35,996 bases of DNA from assembly GCA_021166835.1 (NCBI GenBank), contig JAJPEN010000086.1, positions 1 to 35,996 of the forward strand, in the 5' to 3' direction. Under the pieces are notes generated by a model. The model was not told where the DNA came from and did no database searches. It saw only the letters and a program-made list of their open reading frames with translations. Numbering within the stretch: the stretch's first letter is position 1; each line of letters opens with the position of its first letter. Below are positions 33,708 to 35,996 of this stretch, in pieces. The position numbers were made by a program, and so were the translations under genes. This DNA comes from Burkholderiaceae bacterium (GTDB lineage: Bacteria; Pseudomonadota; Gammaproteobacteria; Burkholderiales; Burkholderiaceae).

Positions 33708-35132
33708 TCACCCCTCGCCCTTCACGGCCTCCAGATCATGCTCCCCCGCACCGACGATGCGCACGCGCAACTCGCTGCCCGGAGGATGCGCCTTCGCATC
33801 CGCTTCGCCGGACAGCGCGACGTAGACGACACCGTCCACTTCCGGCGCTTCCGCCGCCGAGCGCGTTACCGCGCGCCATTGGCCGGAGGCGCGATCGTGC
33901 TCGATCGCATCGACCAGCACGTCGGTCTCGCTGCCGATGCGCCGGCGCAGCCGCGCGGCGCTGATCTTCGCCTGCACCCGCATGAAGCGCTCGCGCCGCG
34001 CTTCGCGCACGTCGTCGGGCACCGGGTCGGCCAGCGCATTGGCCGCGGCGCCCTGCACCGGCGAATAGGCGAAGCAGCCGACGCGATCGAGCTGCGCCTC
34101 CTCGAGGAAGGCGAGCAGGTGCTCGAACTCGGCTTCGGTCTCGCCGGGAAAGCCGACGATGAAGGTGCTGCGGATCGTCAGCTCCGGACACACGGCGCGC
34201 CACGCACGGATGCGCTCGATGTTCGCTTCGCCCGAGGCCGGGCGCTTCATCGCGCGCAGCACGCGCGGATGCGAATGCTGGAACGGCACGTCCAGGTACG
34301 GCAGCACGCGCCCTTCGGCCATCAGCGGCAGCACTTCGTCGACGTGCGGATACGGATAGACGTAGTGCAGCCGAACCCGCGCGCCGAGCCGCGCGAATTC
34401 GGTCACCAGCTCGAGCATGCGCGTGCGCACCGGGCGCCCATCGACGAAGCCGGTGCGGTACCTGACGTCGACGCCGTAGGCGCTCGTGTCCTGCGAGATG
34501 ACGAGCAGTTCGCGCACGCCGGCGTCGACCAGCGCGCGCGCTTCGCGCACCACCTCGCCGATCGGCCGGCTGACGAGGTCGCCGCGCATCGACGGGATGA
34601 TGCAGAAGGTGCAACGGTGGTTGCAGCCTTCGGAGATCTTCAGGTACGCGTAGTGCCGCGGCGTGAGCTTGATGCCGCCGGGAGGAACGAGATCGACGAA
34701 GGGATCGTGCGGCTTGGGCAGGTGCGCGTGCACGTGCGACATCACTTCGTCGATCGCCTGCGGACCGGTGACGGCGAGCACCTTCGGATGAACGTCGGCG
34801 ACGAGAGCGTTGCCCGAAGCGGAACGGCGGGCACCGAGGCAGCCGGTGACGATCACGCGCCCGTTCTCGGCGAGCGCCTCGCCGATCGCATCGAGCGACT
34901 CCTGCACCGCCTCGTCGATGAAGCCGCAGGTGTTGACGATGACGAGATCGGAGCCCGCGTAGTCGCCGACGATGTCGTAGCCCTCGGCGCGCAGCCGCGT
35001 GAGGATGCGCTCGGAGTCGACGGTCGCCTTCGGGCAGCCGAGCGAGACGAAGCCGACGGTCGGCGTGCCGCGATCAACGTCTTGCCCGTGGCTTGCCCGA
35101 CCACAAGCGGAGCGGGCAATGCTTTGCGGCAT
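33708..35132 (-). CDS. rimO: RimO, ribosomal protein uS12 methylthiotransferase
   Basis: 474 residues. The radical-SAM enzyme adds a methylthio group to Asp88 of ribosomal protein uS12. The N-terminal MTTase domain has cluster cysteines C33 ([12 protein letters not shown]), C69 (VNTCGF) and C98 (TGCLG). The radical-SAM triad is C170-C174-C177 in [13 protein letters not shown] domain closes the protein. The first 22 residues ([20 protein letters not shown]) do not resemble other RimO N-termini and are encoded by DNA shared with the vapC 3' end; homology begins at [13 protein letters not shown] 35132 is the only plausible start, with AAGGA 8-13 nt upstream. The gene now lies 59 nt inside vapC. 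Confidence 0.95.
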   Translation of the reverse strand: MPQSIARSACGRASHGQDVDRGTPTVGFVSLGCPKATVDSERILTRLRAEGYDIVGDYAGSDLVIVNTCGFIDEAVQESLDAIGEALAENGRVIVTGCLGARRSASGNALVADVHPKVLAVTGPQAIDEVMSHVHAHLPKPHDPFVDLVPPGGIKLTPRHYAYLKISEGCNHRCTFCIIPSMRGDLVSRPIGEVVREARALVDAGVRELLVISQDTSAYGVDVRYRTGFVDGRPVRTRMLELVTEFARLGARVRLHYVYPYPHVDEVLPLMAEGRVLPYLDVPFQHSHPRVLRAMKRPASGEANIERIRAWRAVCPELTIRSTFIVGFPGETEAEFEHLLAFLEEAQLDRVGCFAYSPVQGAAANALADPVPDDVREARRERFMRVQAKISAARLRRRIGSETDVLVDAIEHDRASGQWRAVTRSAAEAPEVDGVVYVALSGEADAKAHPPGSELRVRIVGAGEHDLEAVKGEG

Positions 35133-35496
35133 GTCTGAAATCCTTGTCGGTGGTGAGCAGCGTCAGGTCGTGGCGGATACAGAGCCGGGCAAGCAGTGCG
35201 TCGATGGTACCGAGCTGTACACCGGCCTGACGACACCGGTTGCGCAACGCCGCCGCGCCGATGTGGTCGTCGCGATCCGGCTGAAGCAGCGGCAGGGCGG
35301 CGAATCGTTCGACGATCTGCGCATGCGCTTTCGCGCCCGAAAAGCCCTGCAGAAGCTCCTGAAGAACGAGACCTGTCGTGACGATGACCTCCGCACCGGA
35401 CAGGGCGTCATCGAGATAAACGACTTCCGGCTCCGAAGCTTCGATATCGCAACGAAGCGCCAGCGACCAGACGCTGGTGTCTACCAGAAGGGTCAT
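35074..35496 (-). CDS. vapC: VapC, PIN-domain ribonuclease toxin
   Basis: 140 residues, PIN fold. The acidic metal-binding residues are visible: D6 in [10 protein letters not shown]47 in [10 protein letters not shown]99 in GTIDALLA and D117 in LTTDKDF. VapC toxins cut tRNA or rRNA when not bound by VapB. ATG 35496 overlaps the vapB stop by 4 nt (ATGA), the usual antitoxin-first coupling. The body looks complete to HCPLRLW; the last dozen residues lie in DNA that also encodes the RimO N-terminus. Base composition is somewhat less G+C-rich than the flanks, in line with acquisition by transfer. Confidence 0.92.
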   Translation of the reverse strand: MTLLVDTSVWSLALRCDIEASEPEVVYLDDALSGAEVIVTTGLVLQELLQGFSGAKAHAQIVERFAALPLLQPDRDDHIGAAALRNRCRQAGVQLGTIDALLARLCIRHDLTLLTTDKDFRHAAKHCPLRLWSGKPRARR

Positions 35497-35696
35497 TCGG
35501 GACGCGATCGCTCGGCCTTGTAGTCGAACGACTGGTCCCATTCGAGCTTGCCGAACAGCTCCGCGATGCGGCGCTGCTCGCGACGGGCGATGAACTCCTG
35601 CAAAGCCCTGGTCACGGCGGCCTTCTTCGTTCGCTCCCCGCTGACTTCGACCGCCCGGTCGAGAAGATCCGGGTCGATCGCGAGATTGGTAGCCAT
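35493..35696 (-). CDS. vapB: VapB, antitoxin of the vapBC module
   Basis: 67 residues from ATG 35696, preceded by AAGGAG. The N-terminus (MATNLAIDPDLLDRAVEVSGERTKKAAVTRALQEFI) is the ribbon-helix-helix-type dimerisation and DNA-binding part of the VapB (DUF2191-like) family. The tail (ELFGKLEWDQSFDYKAERSR) holds the toxin-binding aromatic and acidic residues. It neutralises VapC and should repress its own promoter. The frame is open upstream as far as 35990 but without homology. Confidence 0.9.
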   Translation of the reverse strand: MATNLAIDPDLLDRAVEVSGERTKKAAVTRALQEFIARREQRRIAELFGKLEWDQSFDYKAERSRPE

Positions 35697-35701
35697 GTGC
35701 A

Positions 35702-35745
35702 ACTCCTTGTGCAGGAGTCTATACACAGCTCCCGGGTCATTACAA
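35702..35745 (-). promoter_or_regulatory. vapBC promoter with operator dyad
   Basis: On the minus strand -35 TTGTAA (35740-35745) and -10 TATAGA (35718-35723), preceded by TGTG, are spaced 16 nt. An inverted repeat ACTCCT/AGGAGT (35702-35707 and 35713-35718, 5-nt spacer) overlaps the edge of the -10 and contains the vapB Shine-Dalgarno. It is a natural site for VapB-VapC autorepression and would also fold over the ribosome site in the mRNA. Confidence 0.55.
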
Positions 35746-35794
35746 CGGCACCGCGAACTTCCCGCCGGGCAGGCGCAGCCGTTGCAGTTCTCTC

Positions 35795-35996
35795 CTACTT
35801 CTTCTCGCCCTTGTCGCCCGGCCCGCCCTGCCCCCCGGGCGACATCGGGAACGGAAAGTTCTGGAACATGTTGCGCGTCTGCGCCTGCATCTGCTCCTGC
35901 ATCTGCACGAACAGGTTCTTGCTCTGCTCGATGTAGTTGCCCATCATCGTCTGGATCATCGGCGTCTGCATCGACATGAACTGCGCCCACATCTCC
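35795..35996 (-). CDS. phaR: PhaR, polyhydroxyalkanoate synthesis regulator (3' end only)
   Basis: The C-terminal 66 codons are present; the gene continues past the right edge. The visible part, MWAQFMSMQTPMIQTMMGNYIEQSKNLFVQMQEQM, then TRNMFQNFPFPMSPGG and a Gly/Lys tail, matches the PhaR C-terminus, a Met/Gln-rich amphipathic region. PhaR binds PHB granules and represses phasin and PHB genes. The DNA-binding N-terminal domain lies outside the window, so the assignment rests on this tail alone. Confidence 0.8.
   Translation of the reverse strand, partial: EMWAQFMSMQTPMIQTMMGNYIEQSKNLFVQMQEQMQAQTRNMFQNFPFPMSPGGQGGPGDKGEKK

Noticed and set aside
35493..35696. vapBC as part of a larger integrated element
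   Set aside because: No integrase, transposase, tRNA-end duplication or flanking direct repeats were seen; phaR and rimO flank it directly.

Overview
The window is a very G+C-rich, tightly packed chromosomal segment from a betaproteobacterium, most likely of the order Burkholderiales. The evidence is gene content and order: tRNA-Leu–tig–clpP–clpX, hopanoid hpnCDE, tsaB–rimI–UDG-like, OmpR/EnvZ, ispD–ispF, mfd–serB, rimO and phaR. I see no insertion sequence, phage or CRISPR array. The only obvious mobile-type module is a vapBC toxin-antitoxin pair near the right end.

Layout. 1-2400 (minus): tRNA-Leu(UAG), trigger factor, ClpP and the start of ClpX. 2493-2987 (plus): a conserved hypothetical gene. 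3074-7362 (minus): an RND efflux pump, with adaptor lipoprotein then inner-membrane transporter, behind a promoter with repeat and operator-like structure. 7460-10559 (plus): hpnC-hpnD-hpnE, which make squalene from farnesyl diphosphate. 10532-12966 (minus): alr-radA. 13164-14426 (plus): lplT. 14356-16390 (minus): tsaB-rimI-UDG-like, chained by start/stop overlaps. 16452-16763 (minus): a small exported charged protein, divergent from ompR-envZ (16887-19048, plus). 19182-21668 (plus): rubrerythrin, a two-cluster Fe-S/CCG protein and a DUF3501 protein. 21693-24762 (minus): E1 alpha and E1 beta of a thiamine-diphosphate 2-oxoacid/acetoin-type dehydrogenase, a stand-alone 83-residue lipoyl domain and a lipoate/octanoate transferase. 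24946-26310 (minus): a TrpB2-type PLP enzyme. 26449-27740 (minus): ispD-ispF. 27783-33533 (plus): mfd-serB and a YbfB/YjiJ-type MFS transporter, closed by a terminator. 33708-35696 (minus): vapB-vapC running into rimO. 35795-end (minus): the 3' end of phaR.

Themes. Protein quality control (Tig, ClpP, ClpX), isoprenoid and hopanoid supply (IspD, IspF, HpnCDE), tRNA and ribosome modification (TsaB, RimI, RimO) and DNA repair (RadA, Mfd) make up an ordinary housekeeping background. The least explained part is 19.0-24.8 kb. There a peroxide-type diiron protein and an Fe-S/DUF3501 pair face a dehydrogenase set that has a lipoyl carrier and its own lipoylation enzyme, but no E2 acyltransferase or E3 in the window.

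Regulatory reading gave several candidates. Three GTAAA/GTAAC direct repeats at helical spacing lie midway between two divergent -10 boxes upstream of ompR. Five genes (hpnC, tsaB, the exported protein, ompR, mfd) have a -10-like hexamer 6-8 nt before the start codon and no visible Shine-Dalgarno, suggesting leaderless transcripts. A palindromic TAGAATTCTA may serve both ispD and mfd. All functional statements rest on reading the sequence and on family knowledge; no database search was run.
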